Below are positions 1 to 9,987 of a DNA stretch of 64,000 nucleotides, piece by piece (the first letter of the stretch is position 1; each line of letters opens with the position of its first letter). Under the pieces are notes generated by a model. That model did not search any database. It was not told the origin of the DNA and worked only from the letters and a program-made list of their open reading frames with translations. The translations under genes were made by a program, and so were the position numbers. Source of the DNA: Pseudolabrys sp. Root1462 (GTDB taxonomy: Bacteria > Pseudomonadota > Alphaproteobacteria > Rhizobiales > Xanthobacteraceae); NCBI RefSeq assembly GCF_001426945.1, contig NZ_LMFS01000003.1, positions 157,108 through 221,107 on the forward strand, read 5' to 3'.

Positions 1-1
1 C

Positions 2-229
2 AGCCTGCGACAGGTGGACGACACGATCGAAATCGTCTGGCGCGAGCGCGCCGGTCCGGCCGTCGCCAAGCCGTTGCGGCGGAGTTTCGGCAGCAACCTT
101 ATCGAGCGCAGCCTCGACAGCTTCGGCGGCTCGGCCGAACTCGACTTCCAGCCCGACGGCGTCGTCTGCCGCATCGTGCTGCCGGCCGCACAGGCCAGCC
201 CGCGCAGCACGGCCCCCGCGGTGGGCTGA
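2..229 (+). CDS. HWE-family sensor histidine kinase, C-terminal fragment
   Basis: Only the last 75 codons are present; the gene enters from the left edge, in frame from base 2. The residues fit the end of the ATP-binding domain of HWE-type histidine kinases: a WRERAGP stretch, then SFGSNLIERSL, then DFQPDGVVCRIVLP as the closing strand. These kinases autophosphorylate on histidine and pass phosphate to a response regulator. The sensor region, H-box and most of the catalytic domain lie outside the window, so the signal is unknown. Assignment to HWE rather than the sister HisKA_2 type rests on this short tail only. Confidence 0.75.
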   Translation, partial: SLRQVDDTIEIVWRERAGPAVAKPLRRSFGSNLIERSLDSFGGSAELDFQPDGVVCRIVLPAAQASPRSTAPAVG

Positions 230-398
230 CGCCGGCCAAGGCCGCTTCCCCGCGCTCTTCTCGGCCAGGCCGCGCGCCGCAGTTGGGGACAGTCGCCCGG
301 CACGAGCGCGCCGGGCCTCCCGCCGCCATGACAGATTTGTTATCGATTCGGGGCCGGACCTACGCTGTTTCCAGGCGCTGCCGTGGTGAAAATAGCCC

Positions 399-917
399 AT
401 GCTTCTGGTCAAGACTTACCTCGATAAGAGCTCGATCCATGGCCTCGGCGTTTTTGCCGCCGAACGGATACCGAAGGGCGCGAAGATCTGGCGCTTCGTG
501 GAAGGCTTCGATCGCTGCTACACGCCGAAGCAGTTCGCACGCCTGCCGAAGGCGGCGCGCGAGTTCCTGAAGAACTATGCGTACAAAGTCGACGGCGAAA
601 TCCTGTTCACGGTCGACAACGACCACCACATGAACCACGCCGAGAAGCCGAACACCGTGTTGCGCGGCGGCTATGTTATCGCCGCCACCGACATCCCCAA
701 GGGCGCCGAGATCACCAACGACTACCGGGAGTTCGATCCGGCCTTGTGCGCCGCGTTTCTCAAGAAACCGGCGAACAGCAAGGCGCTCAATGGCAAGGCA
801 CTCAATGGCAAGGCCATGAACGGCAAGCTGCACAAGAAGCTGAATGGCCGGGCTGGCGCGAAGCGCATGGCGCCATCATCGCGGGGCGCGCCGCAGGCGC
901 GAGCCCGGAATCCATAG
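399..917 (+). CDS. SET-domain protein (putative lysine methyltransferase) with NGK-repeat basic tail
   Basis: 172 residues. Residues 1-125 carry the SET-fold signature: an early GLGVFA motif (about 16-21), a MNHAEKPNT motif (about 69-77) equivalent to the NHS/C motif that binds S-adenosylmethionine, and ITNDYREF (about 106-113) in place of the usual ELTYDY. The family methylates protein lysines; the bacterial substrate is not known. The last 45 residues are very basic and start with three five-residue repeats (ALNGK, ALNGK, AMNGK), encoded by tandem 15-bp units. The tail could bind nucleic acid or be a methylation target; that is inference. It stands alone, between the kinase end and a small secreted protein. 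Confidence 0.75.
   Translation: MLLVKTYLDKSSIHGLGVFAAERIPKGAKIWRFVEGFDRCYTPKQFARLPKAAREFLKNYAYKVDGEILFTVDNDHHMNHAEKPNTVLRGGYVIAATDIPKGAEITNDYREFDPALCAAFLKKPANSKALNGKALNGKAMNGKLHKKLNGRAGAKRMAPSSRGAPQARARNP
783..827 (+). repeat. three tandem 15-bp coding repeats
   Basis: Three imperfect 15-bp units in frame encode A-(L/M)-N-G-K. A degenerate LNGR copy follows about 12 bases later. Such a unit can expand or contract without breaking the frame, so tail length may vary between strains. Confidence 0.8.
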
Positions 918-1088
918 CAACGGGCGCGTGACTGCTCCGCGCGGGAAGCAGTCTGATCGGTTGTTTTTACGCGCGCGTTACGGAACCGGGCGGCAAAGAT
1001 AATGCGCGGTTAGCGTCGTTCGCGACCTCTTCTTAACATTCCGGGCTCAAGGTCCGCCGTCGCGGGCGGCGCACGAACGGAATGTTTC

Positions 1089-1424
1089 ATGAGCCATCAT
1101 TGGTCGACGGCAGTCGTGGCCGCATGGGCCATCGCCCTGCCTGGCCTCGCGCAGGCCGAAGGCTGGCAATACTGCCTCGCCTTGTCGCATGCCGAACAGC
1201 GCGCCTATGTCACGAACGTCGCAGTCGAGCGGCCGGGCGCCGAAGGCGCCTTCTCGCGATTGATAACGGAGGCGGGCCTGGAATTCGATGTGGTGCAGTG
1301 TCCGCGCGCCGACGATCACTTGTCGCTGGTGGTGATGCGGGACTATGCGATGCGGTACAACAACCAGGTCGGCATGACCGTGGTGCGCTTGCCGGCAACC
1401 GGCTTCGCCCAGGCGCACCGTTGA
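1089..1424 (+). CDS. small secreted protein of unknown function
   Basis: 111 residues, not recognised. Residues 1-23 look like a Sec signal peptide: a hydrophobic stretch ([12 protein letters not shown]) ending in AQA before EGW, so the mature protein would be about 88 residues in the periplasm. Two cysteines in the mature part (WQYCL and VVQCP) could form a disulfide. No enzyme motif is visible. The start has only a weak GGA upstream. It is convergent with parB, and the hairpin between them may end both transcripts. Confidence 0.6.
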
Positions 1425-1517
1425 TAAGGCCGCTGCGTCACGGAGCCTTGGATGAAGCGCCGCGGGGTCCGGGATCATCGCTGCCGCATGGCGCGCGCTT
1501 CATGCGGTCTCGGGCTT

Positions 1518-1548
1518 CAAAATAAACGGCCGGGACATGCCCGGCCGT
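1518..1548 (-). terminator. Rho-independent terminator after parB
   Basis: Perfect 9-bp arms ACGGCCGGG / CCCGGCCGT with a 5-base loop. On the minus strand the stem is followed by TTTATTTT. It sits about 30 bases past the parB stop and closes the mnmG-rsmG-parA-parB transcript. Confidence 0.8.
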
Positions 1549-1576
1549 ATTCAGAACATTCGTAGCTGGAAAAGCG

Positions 1577-2467
1577 TCACGCCGCCCCCAGCTTCCGCAA
1601 CACGCCATCGAGCTGATCGAGATCGGTGAACTTGATGTGCAAGGTGCCCTTCTCGCCCTTGGCATCAATCGACACCTCGAGGCCGAGCGCGTCGGTCAGT
1701 CGCTTCTCCAGCGCGCGCGTGTCGGGATCTTTCTGCTTGGCGACACCCGCGGCGATCTTCTTCATCTGAAGATCCATGGTGGCGTCGCCAGGCTTGGCGT
1801 TGTCGTCGCGCACCCACTCCTCGAGCTGACGCACGCTCATGGTCTCGTCGACCGCCATCTCGGCCAGCACTTGCGCGTTGGCATGACCGACCAGCAGGCG
1901 CGCGTGACCGGCCGACAGCTTGCCTTCGCGCACCATGCGCTTGACTGCATCGGGCAGCTTCAGCAGGCGCACGAGGTTGGCGATATAAGGCCGGCTCTTG
2001 CCGACGATCTGCGCCACCTGCTCCTGGGTGTGATTGCACTGCTCCATGAGCGCCACGTAACCGGCCGCTTCCTCGATCGGATTGAGGTCGGCGCGCTGGA
2101 CGTTCTCGATGATCGCGAATTCGAGCGACTGCACGTCGGTCGCATCGACAATCGCGATCGGCACTTCATGCAGGCCCGCGCGCTGCGCCGCGCGCCAACG
2201 CCGTTCGCCGGCGATGATCTCGTACTCGTTGTCGGGCAACTGCCGCACGACGATCGGCTGAATGATGCCGCGCTCCTTGATCGAGTCGCTGAGCTCGGCG
2301 AGCTGCGCTTCGGTGAAGTCGCGGCGCGGATTGCGCGGGTTCGGATGAATCTTTTCGATCGGCGCCTTGCGCGGGCGACGCGGCGCGTTGTCGGCCGCCG
2401 GAGCGTCCTGCGCCACTTCACCCATCAGCGAGGCAAGCCCACGCCCCAGTCGCGAATGATCCGCCAT
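1577..2467 (-). CDS. parB: chromosome partitioning protein ParB
   Basis: 296 residues. ParB is a CTP-dependent clamp that loads at parS, spreads along DNA and is moved by ParA so that new origins segregate. Visible motifs: GERRWRAA (88-95) and ENVQRADL (121-128), the CTP-binding and parS-loading motifs; a helix-turn-helix around 147-170; a C-terminal dimerisation region to GVLRKLGAA. The chosen ATG (MADHSRLGRGL) has GGGAG eight bases upstream; an in-frame extension upstream reaches into the parA-parB spacer but has no ParB-like sequence. Two perfect parS sites lie a few kb away. It follows parA on the same strand after 177 bases. Confidence 0.97.
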   Translation of the reverse strand: MADHSRLGRGLASLMGEVAQDAPAADNAPRRPRKAPIEKIHPNPRNPRRDFTEAQLAELSDSIKERGIIQPIVVRQLPDNEYEIIAGERRWRAAQRAGLHEVPIAIVDATDVQSLEFAIIENVQRADLNPIEEAAGYVALMEQCNHTQEQVAQIVGKSRPYIANLVRLLKLPDAVKRMVREGKLSAGHARLLVGHANAQVLAEMAVDETMSVRQLEEWVRDDNAKPGDATMDLQMKKIAAGVAKQKDPDTRALEKRLTDALGLEVSIDAKGEKGTLHIKFTDLDQLDGVLRKLGAA

Positions 2468-2644
2468 CGACGCTGCTCCCGATGCCATCAACTCTACCTC
2501 GTGCCGTTTCTTTTTGTCGTCATCTGAATGACCGCTGTCATGCCTGCGAACGCGGTCATGCAGGCGGTCCATCCGCTCTGAAATGCTCATGCCATCAAGG
2601 TACGCAGACGCCGCGATTTCACGCGGCAATGGCCGTCGCAAGAT

Positions 2645-3526
<882 letters not shown>

Positions 3527-3564
3527 TGGCTTAGTCCTACAGGCGGGAGGGCCTGAATATATGG

Positions 3565-4224
3565 TCAGCGCGCGGTCAGGTGGCGGACAACGACGATACA
3601 GCCATCGCGACTCGTCTTGCTCGGCACCGTTTGCATCTCGATTTTCCAATATTTAGAGGCTTCGGTCAATTCGGCCTCTACATCTAGTCCTTTCGCGAAC
3701 AGGCCAATGGCCCCGCGCTCGATCAGAGGAAACGCTTGATCGCACAAGGTTTTCAATGGGGCGAGTGCCCGCGCACTGACCACATCCACGCTGTTCACAG
3801 TGCCGGCGACAAATTTTTCGATTCGTTCGGCATGGACTTGCGCCGGGACCCCGGTTGCGCGGATGGCCTCACGGAGGAACGCAGCCTTCTTGCCGTTGCT
3901 CTCGACCAGGTGGACCAGGGCGCCCGGTTTGCCGGCGAGCACGCAGGCCACCGGGATGGCCGGAAAGCCGCCGCCGGATCCGAGATCGACCCAAGTCGTT
4001 GCGTCTGAAACCAGTTCGACGAACTGCAGCGAGTCTGCAACGTGCCGCGTCCAGATGTGCGGGATGGTCGAAGGCGCGATGAGGTTGGTCGTCTGCTGCC
4101 ATTTCAGCAGCAGGTCGACATAGATCTCCAGCCGCTGCTGTGTTTCACGTGAAACAGGCGTGAGCGCCAGCGCTTGGGCCTTATCGGCGTCGAGTTCGCT
4201 CGCGCCCTGCCCCGGCTTGCTCAC
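3565..4224 (-). CDS. rsmG: 16S rRNA (guanine527-N7)-methyltransferase RsmG
   Basis: 219 residues; the family makes m7G527 in the 16S rRNA 530 loop with S-adenosylmethionine. The SAM-binding loop LGSGGGFP is at 81-88, followed by [13 protein letters not shown] and the [10 protein letters not shown] motif typical of RsmG/GidB. The peptide VSRET at 24-28 is encoded by a perfect parS site, so the gene doubles as a centromere. Its ATG overlaps the mnmG stop by four bases (ATGA), indicating translational coupling. Loss of RsmG gives low-level streptomycin resistance in other bacteria. Confidence 0.97.
   Translation of the reverse strand: MSKPGQGASELDADKAQALALTPVSRETQQRLEIYVDLLLKWQQTTNLIAPSTIPHIWTRHVADSLQFVELVSDATTWVDLGSGGGFPAIPVACVLAGKPGALVHLVESNGKKAAFLREAIRATGVPAQVHAERIEKFVAGTVNSVDVVSARALAPLKTLCDQAFPLIERGAIGLFAKGLDVEAELTEASKYWKIEMQTVPSKTSRDGCIVVVRHLTAR
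4141..4156. promoter_or_regulatory. parS: parS centromere site inside rsmG
   Basis: TGTTTCACGTGAAACA, a perfect 16-bp palindrome identical to the bacterial parS consensus. It is the ParB loading site and lies within the coding sequence of rsmG. It is about 15 kb from the probable origin. Confidence 0.97.
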
Positions 4225-6104
4225 GGCTGACTGGCGGACTTCCTGCCGCGACCACGCTTGACGTGGGCCACGACCAGCGTCAGCGCCGCCGGCGTGATGC
4301 CGTCGATCTTCGCGGCATGCCCGATGGTGCGCGGCTGGTGCTTGATCAGCTTCTGCTTGGCCTCGTTGGATAGGCCCGGCAATGCCGCGTAATCGATGCT
4401 TTCCGGCAGCGCGAAGCCTTCGTCGCGGCGATAGGCCTCGATGTCGGCGTTTTGACGGCTGAGATAGACCTCGTACTTGGCGTCGATCTCGATCTGCTCG
4501 GCGATAGCCGGCTTGAGGGCGCCGAACTGCGGCCAGATCCGCGCCAGGTCGGTCACCGAGATGGCCGGATAGGACAGCAACTCGAACGCGGTGCGGCGCT
4601 GACCGTCCTGATTGAGGGTTAGGCCGTGCTTTTCGGCCTCCTTCGGCGTCAGCGACACCGAACGGGCGAAGGCCCTGGCCTCATCCAGCGCGTCCTGCTT
4701 GGTCCGATGAAAGGCGGCCCGCCCCGGCCCGACGCAGCCGATCGCGATGCCCCTGTCGGTGAGCCGCTGGTCGGCATTGTCCGCCCGCAGCCGCAGCCGA
4801 TATTCGGCGCGCGAGGTGAACATCCGATAGGGCTCGTTGACACCCCGGGTGGTGAGGTCATCGATCATCACACCCAGATAGGACTCGGCGCGGTCAAAGG
4901 TGACCTCGGCGCTGCCCGACGCCAAGGCTGCTGCATTCAAGCCGGCCAGAAGCCCCTGCGCCGCGGCCTCTTCATAGCCCGTGGTGCCGTTGATCTGTCC
5001 GGCCAGGAAGAGCCCGGCGAGCTGTTTGGTCTCCAAGGTCAGCTTGAGCTGACGCGGATCGACGAAATCGTACTCGATGGCGTAGCCTGGCCGGACGATC
5101 CGGGTCTTTTCCAGGCCCGGGATCGAGGCGACGATGGCCGCCTGGACCTCTTCCGGCAGCGAAGTCGAGATGCCGTTGGGGTAAACGGTCGTATCGTCGA
5201 GCCCTTCCGGCTCCAGGAAGATCTGGTGGCCGTCGCGCTCGCCAAAACGGACGATCTTGTCCTCGATCGACGGGCAATACCGCGGCCCGGTCGAGGCAAT
5301 TTGGCCGGAATACATCGGCGAGCGGTGGACGTTGGCGCGAATGACCTCATGGGTCGCCGGCGTCGTCCGGGTAATGCCGCATTCGATCTGCCGGGTCGTG
5401 ATTCGCTCGGTCAGCATCGAGAACGGCTCCGGCGGATCGTCGCCAGGCTGCATCTCAAGCGCCTGCCAGTCGATGGTCGAGCCATCGAGACGCGGCGGCG
5501 TCCCGGTCTTGAGGCGGCCGAGGGTCAGACCGGCCCGCTCCAGGGTCTTGGACAAGTCCAAGGCCGGCGCCTCGCCGACCCGGCCGGCCGGGATCTGCTT
5601 TTCGCCGATATGAATGAGACCACGCAGGAAGGTGCCGGTGGTCAAAACAACTGCTGCGGCGGCGATTTCCCGGCCGTCGGCGAAGCGAACACCCGCGACG
5701 CGACCGTCTTTCACGATCAGATCGTCGGCTTCGGCCTCGATCACCTCGAGATTGGACGTGGCCTGGATCGCCGCCTGCATCGCCGCAGCGTAGAGCTTGC
5801 GGTCAGCCTGGGCACGCGGGCCGCGCACCGCGGGACCCTTGCGGCGATTGAGAACCCGGAACTGGATGCCGCCCTGGTCGGCGACGCGGCCCATCAGGCC
5901 GTCGAGCGCGTCGATCTCGCGGACAAGATGGCCCTTACCCAGCCCGCCGATCGCCGGATTGCAGGACATGGCACCGATGGTGGCGAACTTGTGCGTCACC
6001 AGCGCCGTCCGAGCGCCCATGCGGGCGGCCGCGGCCGCGGCTTCACAGCCGGCGTGGCCGCCGCCGATTACGACGACGTCGAACTTTGATTGAGTCTCGC
6101 CCAT
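4221..6104 (-). CDS. mnmG: tRNA uridine-5-carboxymethylaminomethyl modification enzyme MnmG
   Basis: 627 residues, the usual family length. With MnmE it adds carboxymethylaminomethyl or aminomethyl groups to wobble U34 of several tRNAs, using FAD, NADH and a folate carbon. The FAD-binding GGGHAG is at 14-19, and the family blocks [24 protein letters not shown] and RYCPSIEDK are all present. The start MGETQSKF is fixed by AAGGA six bases upstream; an upstream in-frame ATG lacks this. The stop overlaps rsmG. The spacer to mnmE carries the second parS. Confidence 0.97.
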   Translation of the reverse strand: MGETQSKFDVVVIGGGHAGCEAAAAAARMGARTALVTHKFATIGAMSCNPAIGGLGKGHLVREIDALDGLMGRVADQGGIQFRVLNRRKGPAVRGPRAQADRKLYAAAMQAAIQATSNLEVIEAEADDLIVKDGRVAGVRFADGREIAAAAVVLTTGTFLRGLIHIGEKQIPAGRVGEAPALDLSKTLERAGLTLGRLKTGTPPRLDGSTIDWQALEMQPGDDPPEPFSMLTERITTRQIECGITRTTPATHEVIRANVHRSPMYSGQIASTGPRYCPSIEDKIVRFGERDGHQIFLEPEGLDDTTVYPNGISTSLPEEVQAAIVASIPGLEKTRIVRPGYAIEYDFVDPRQLKLTLETKQLAGLFLAGQINGTTGYEEAAAQGLLAGLNAAALASGSAEVTFDRAESYLGVMIDDLTTRGVNEPYRMFTSRAEYRLRLRADNADQRLTDRGIAIGCVGPGRAAFHRTKQDALDEARAFARSVSLTPKEAEKHGLTLNQDGQRRTAFELLSYPAISVTDLARIWPQFGALKPAIAEQIEIDAKYEVYLSRQNADIEAYRRDEGFALPESIDYAALPGLSNEAKQKLIKHQPRTIGHAAKIDGITPAALTLVVAHVKRGRGRKSASQP

Positions 6105-6157
6105 GGACGGTCCTTTAGCGGACCGGCCGGGGGCGGTCAAAATCTTCGCAGCGCCAA

Positions 6158-6173
6158 TGTTTCACGTGAAACA
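6158..6173. promoter_or_regulatory. parS: parS centromere site between mnmG and mnmE
   Basis: TGTTTCACGTGAAACA again, here extended to an 18-bp perfect palindrome by flanking A and T. It is intergenic, 2.0 kb from the copy in rsmG, so at least two ParB nucleation sites lie beside parAB. Confidence 0.97.
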
Positions 6174-6188
6174 TCCGTCGCGTGGCCG

Positions 6189-7760
6189 TCATTTGCCGAT
6201 GCAGAAATCGCGGAAAATAACGTCCAGGACGTCCTCCACGTCAACGCGCCCCAAAAGGCGGCCGAATTCCACAGCCGCCTGCCGTAGTTCTTCGGCCAGG
6301 AGTTCCTCCTGACCCTCGCCCTTTCCGCCGCCAAACTGGCTCAGGGTACCGGACAAGATATGCTGCACTGCAACAAGAACTTGGCGGTGCCGTTGGCGAG
6401 TGACGAGGGCCTGCTCGGCGCCGGCGAGCTGGCCCTCGGAAAACTGAAACAGAGCCGTCAGCAGCCCATCAAATCCAGCGCCGGTATGTGCGGATACAAT
6501 GAACTCATGTTCAAATATAGAAGTGACGCCATTTTCATTCTTATAAGACGTTGATCCAAATGCAGTTCTGGCGATGTGCGTTGGAGTGAGTTGCACTTCA
6601 TTACTAGGTGAACGTCCCGCTAACGGCTCCTTTGCCGCCAAATCGGTGCCCTGGTCGGTAACCGGCTCTCCTGGCAAATTCTGCCCGCGTCCCGAAGGGT
6701 GCGTCTTCTTATTACGCAGCAAAGCAGCGGCGGCCGGCGCCAGAAGGTCGATCTTGGTGGTCACGCGCCAAACAGGCGCTTTCCGGTCGCGGGCAACACC
6801 GATGGCCGCATCGGGCTCTCCCTCATTGTCCGTGGCATCGGTCAGCCAAAGCACCAGGTCGGCCGCCGCGGCGCGGGCGCGCGCCCGGCGCACTCCCTCC
6901 ATCTCGACCGGGTCGCCGGTCTCCCGGATACCGGCGGTATCCAGCAACGTCACCGGAAAGCCGCCGAGATCGAGATGCACCTCGATCACATCGCGGGTGG
7001 TGCCGGCGTGCGGCGAAACGATCGCGACTTCGCGCTGCGCCAGGCGATTAAGCAACGTCGATTTGCCAGCGTTCGGCGGCCCGGCGATGGCCACCACCAA
7101 TCCTTCACGCAACCGTTCACCGCGGCCGCCGTCAGCCAGTGCGGTGCCGATTTCGTCGCGCAGTTCCTGCACGATGGCGAGCGCCGGCCCGACCAGCTCC
7201 TCCGGAACATCGGCCTCGTCGGAAAAATCGATGCGGGCCTCGACCAGCGCCAGCGCCTGGATCAGCCGCTTGCGCCAGGTCTCGGCGCGATCGCCGAGCA
7301 GGCCCTTCATCTGCCGGAACGCCTGCCGACGCTGGCCCTCGGTCTCGGCCGCGACCAGATCGGCGAGGCCTTCGACGGCGGTCAGGTCGAACTTGCCGTT
7401 TTCGAAGCCGCGCCGCGTGAACTCGCCCGGCTCCGCCATGCGCAGGCCATCGATCTGGCCGAGCGCGTCGAGAACAGCGGCAATCACCGCCGGCCCGCCA
7501 TGGGCTTGGAGTTCCGCAACATCCTCGCCGGTCTCGCTGTTCGGCCCCGGAAACCACAGCACCAGCGCTTCATCGATGATTTCGCCGGAACGCGGATCGC
7601 GCATGCGCGCCAGCTTCGCCTGGCGCGGCGGCGGCACCCTGACGCCGAGTGCCTCGAGCGCGGCGCCGGCGCGCGGTCCGGAAATACGGATCACCGCGAT
7701 CGCAGCGGGCGGCCGGCCGGACGAGAGGGCGAAGATGGTGGCGTGCTTAGCAGCGGACAT
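6189..7760 (-). CDS. mnmE: tRNA modification GTPase MnmE with an extra segment in the G domain
   Basis: 523 residues against roughly 430-460 for the family. MnmE partners MnmG in U34 modification. G1 GPPNAGKS 227-234, G2 TTRD 254-257, G3 DTAG 274-277, G4 as TKID 335-338 (usually NKxD), G5 SAHTG 423-427, and the C-terminal FCIGK (519-523) that handles the folate/cysteine chemistry are intact. Between G4 and G5 lies a stretch of about 70 residues (about 350-420), roughly 6504-6712, that is visibly more AT-rich than the rest and polar; the family has a short linker here. The reading frame is open throughout. The start [15 protein letters not shown] is by family N-terminus; no strong ribosome site was seen. 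Confidence 0.95.
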   Translation of the reverse strand: MSAAKHATIFALSSGRPPAAIAVIRISGPRAGAALEALGVRVPPPRQAKLARMRDPRSGEIIDEALVLWFPGPNSETGEDVAELQAHGGPAVIAAVLDALGQIDGLRMAEPGEFTRRGFENGKFDLTAVEGLADLVAAETEGQRRQAFRQMKGLLGDRAETWRKRLIQALALVEARIDFSDEADVPEELVGPALAIVQELRDEIGTALADGGRGERLREGLVVAIAGPPNAGKSTLLNRLAQREVAIVSPHAGTTRDVIEVHLDLGGFPVTLLDTAGIRETGDPVEMEGVRRARARAAAADLVLWLTDATDNEGEPDAAIGVARDRKAPVWRVTTKIDLLAPAAAALLRNKKTHPSGRGQNLPGEPVTDQGTDLAAKEPLAGRSPSNEVQLTPTHIARTAFGSTSYKNENGVTSIFEHEFIVSAHTGAGFDGLLTALFQFSEGQLAGAEQALVTRQRHRQVLVAVQHILSGTLSQFGGGKGEGQEELLAEELRQAAVEFGRLLGRVDVEDVLDVIFRDFCIGK

Positions 7761-7883
7761 GATGCTGCAGGCAAACGCTCGTTGCGGCCAGACGTCAAGA
7801 TACCATCGCCGCCGGGCCGGCTGCGCTATCTCGGCGGCATCAAGCGGCGGCGCCGCAATCACCAGCGGACGCGCGAGCGAAAC

Positions 7884-8309
7884 TCACGCCGTGGCGGAAG
7901 CTGCAGGTTCCCCGGCCACCGCCACGCAATCGATCTCGAGATCGAATGGCCCCGGCCAGGAATGGATGAACATGAAGATCCGCGACGGATCGTTGCCAGG
8001 GAAATAGCGATCATAGACGGCGTTGAAAGTCGCGAAACGCTGCTCCCCCGGTGTGCAATAGACATTGCACTTGATGACATTGGCTAATGATGAACCGGCG
8101 GCTTCGAGGCAGGTCTTGAGCTGCTCCATCACGATTTCGCTCTGGCGCCCGAAGGACGCCGGCCTGATCTCACCGGATTGGGGATCGAATGGCGGCAGGC
8201 CCGAAAGATATACAAAGCCGTTGGCGATCGTGACCGGATGCGCCACACCCCGTTGCCTGTAGCGTTCCAGATATGTCGAAATCGGCTCGACGCGCATGCG
8301 CTTGATCAT
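7884..8309 (-). CDS. RidA family protein (YjgF/YER057c/UK114)
   Basis: 141 residues. RidA proteins hydrolyse reactive enamine/imine intermediates released by PLP enzymes, or act in specific catabolic pathways. The fold markers are NGFVYLSGLPPFDPQSGEI, a central QLKTCLEAAGSSLANVIKCNVY segment and DLEIDCVAVAG at the end. The arginine-bearing loop reads PSRIFM, not the PARSA of canonical RidA, so it may belong to another Rid subgroup. The start has GGAG seven bases upstream. A second RidA follows upstream on the same strand, so the two may be co-transcribed. Confidence 0.9.
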   Translation of the reverse strand: MIKRMRVEPISTYLERYRQRGVAHPVTIANGFVYLSGLPPFDPQSGEIRPASFGRQSEIVMEQLKTCLEAAGSSLANVIKCNVYCTPGEQRFATFNAVYDRYFPGNDPSRIFMFIHSWPGPFDLEIDCVAVAGEPAASATA

Positions 8310-8406
8310 GGTGCTTCTCCCTTTCAGGCAAGCACCCTAGCAATGCAGCCCGACCACATGGTTCGGCCGCGGACGAACTATCCGTAACCGCGCCCCGGAT
8401 TGGCTG

Positions 8407-8796
8407 CTACCGCGAGCGACCCACATAGGCCATGCACTCGAGCTCGAGCTGCGCGCCGAGCGCAAGACCGTTGCAGCCGAAAGCCGAGCGCGCGGGCAGG
8501 CGGTCCGCATCGAAGTAAGTCACATAAACGTTGTTGAACGCCGGCCATTGCGACATGTCGGCAAGCATCACCGTCACCTTGAACACGTCCGCGAAGGAGA
8601 GACCGTTCTCTTTCAGCACCGCGGCGATGTTGTCCATTGTCTGCCGCGCTTCGGCTTCCATCCCGCCCGGGACCAGTTCGAGCGTGCCCGGTCTGTTGCC
8701 GAGCTGGCCCGACAAATAGAGCACATCGCCGACCTGCACCGCCTGGCTGAACGGCAGCTTCAAAGCCCTGGCACCCGGCGCATTGATGAACTTCAC
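8407..8796 (-). CDS. RidA family protein, canonical-like
   Basis: 129 residues, the normal RidA length. It has VGDVLYLSGQLG near the N-terminus, the segment RQTMDNIAAVLKENGLSFADVFKVTVML, and PARSAFG containing the active-site arginine that binds the substrate carboxylate; it ends in LELECMAYVG. The predicted role is deamination of 2-aminoacrylate-type imines. GGGAG lies six to seven bases before the ATG. Sequence similarity to the adjacent RidA is modest, suggesting different substrates and not a recent duplication. Confidence 0.92.
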   Translation of the reverse strand: MKFINAPGARALKLPFSQAVQVGDVLYLSGQLGNRPGTLELVPGGMEAEARQTMDNIAAVLKENGLSFADVFKVTVMLADMSQWPAFNNVYVTYFDADRLPARSAFGCNGLALGAQLELECMAYVGRSR

Positions 8797-8900
8797 GGGC
8801 TTCTCCCAATGATGCGACGCCGTCTCCTGGCGTCAATGTCAAACCAAACCCAGCCATGATAGCGTATCTTTTCTGCACCGATTAACCGCGACCGGCACCC

Positions 8901-9278
8901 ATGATCGATCTTCTTGCCTCCAGCATCGTCGCGGTCTTTACGGGACTCCTGAGCGGGCCCAGCGCCATGGCGACACCCTTCGGGATCTGGCAACGCGCCG
9001 ATGCGCAGATCGAGGCGCGATTCTATCCGTGCGGCGACAAGCTCTGTGCCCGCGTCACAGCGGCGAAGGACAAGACCGCACGGGTCAGAAGTGGAACGGC
9101 CCTGATCCAAAGCGCCGCCAAGACCGGGCACAATATGTGGGAAGGACCTGTGCTCGACATCGACAGCAGCAGGACTGTCGCCGGCGTGATTACCTTGCAG
9201 GGGTCCGAGACGCTGAGCCTCAAAGGCTGCACCGCGACTGTGTTCTGCCGCATCGATACCTGGCATCGCGTCAAGTAG
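8901..9278 (+). CDS. DUF2147 family secreted protein, copy 1
   Basis: 125 residues. An N-terminal hydrophobic stretch (SSIVAVFTGLLSG) ending near SAMA looks like a signal peptide, so the protein is probably periplasmic. The mature part follows the DUF2147 pattern: FGIWQRADAQIEARFYPCGDKLCARV, then MWEGPVLDIDSSRTVAGVI, then SLKGCTATVFCRIDTWHRV. Four cysteines match the second copy downstream and probably form two disulfides. The biochemical function of the family is unknown. Confidence 0.8.
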   Translation: MIDLLASSIVAVFTGLLSGPSAMATPFGIWQRADAQIEARFYPCGDKLCARVTAAKDKTARVRSGTALIQSAAKTGHNMWEGPVLDIDSSRTVAGVITLQGSETLSLKGCTATVFCRIDTWHRVK

Positions 9279-9418
9279 TCCGCGTCGAGGGCGCCTCCGC
9301 CCGCAGGCTCCGATCGCAGGACAGCCCCCGCAATGCGGAATCGAATTATGCGCCGCGGATATTCAATCCGCTCGGCAATTGCTGTTACACTGACCGCAAT
9401 CAAAAGCAGGAGGAAACG

Positions 9419-9805
9419 ATGGCACCAACGATCAGGTTGGCTTCAGGCATTGCCGCTCTCTCTTCGCTGTTGCTGCTCACGGTCGGCGCCCAGGCCGCCG
9501 AGCCCTATGGCACATGGCTGCGGCCTTCCACCGGCACTCAGGTGAGCTTCTATGCCTGCGGCGGCAAACTATGCGCGCGCGTCGCCGCGGTGAAGGACGA
9601 GAGCCGCAAGAAAGAGATCGGCACCGTCATCATGAAGGGTGCGGCGAAAAGCGGCGACAATGTCTGGAAGGGCGATCTGCTCGACGTCGAATCCGGCAAG
9701 ACCTATTCCGGCGTGGTGACGCTGGAAAGCGCCAACGCGCTCAATCTCAAGGGTTGTGTCGCCATGGTGCTGTGCCGCGGCGAGACCTGGCAGCGGGTGA
9801 AGTAA
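9419..9805 (+). CDS. DUF2147 family secreted protein, copy 2
   Basis: 128 residues, colinear with the preceding gene: signal peptide ending in AQA at about residue 24, then [45 protein letters not shown] and [20 protein letters not shown]. The ATG has AGGAGG five bases upstream, a stronger ribosome site than copy 1. The two genes are tandem paralogues about 140 bases apart, most likely from a duplication. Function unknown; periplasmic location inferred. Confidence 0.85.
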   Translation: MAPTIRLASGIAALSSLLLLTVGAQAAEPYGTWLRPSTGTQVSFYACGGKLCARVAAVKDESRKKEIGTVIMKGAAKSGDNVWKGDLLDVESGKTYSGVVTLESANALNLKGCVAMVLCRGETWQRVK

Positions 9806-9884
9806 GAGGAAGAGCCTTCTCTTCTCCAGCCGTCCCCACGCAAAACCGTCCAAAGGACGGCGTTCTTTCAGAACGCCTATGGCG

Positions 9885-9939
9885 GGGACCCATATCCCCT
9901 GTCTTTCCGTTATCCGAGACGTTAGTGGATATGGGTCCC
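9885..9939. repeat. REP-like inverted repeat
   Basis: Perfect 13-bp arms, GGGACCCATATCC and GGATATGGGTCCC, around a 29-base loop, between two plus-strand genes. It resembles, in position and in its GGGACCC core, other gene-end hairpins in this window. Confidence 0.7.
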
Positions 9940-9987
9940 GGCTCGCGCCAAGTGGCGCTTGGCCGGGACGACCGCGGAGAAACTCCG

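Noticed and set aside
1082-1096. GTTTCATGAGCC near the start of the small secreted gene, as a further parS
   Set aside because: It matches only half of the consensus and is not a palindrome.
2468-2641. In-frame N-terminal extension of ParB
   Set aside because: The ATG at 2467 has a good ribosome site and the family N-terminus; the extension falls in the parA-parB spacer and has no ParB similarity.
4626-6089. Long open frame on plus, opposite mnmG
   Set aside because: mnmG is certain on the minus strand; the antisense frame has no ribosome site or recognisable domain.
9514-9987. In-frame extension upstream of the YyaL-type gene
   Set aside because: It runs through the second DUF2147 gene in another frame and through a REP hairpin; the family N-terminus starts at the ATG at 9988.
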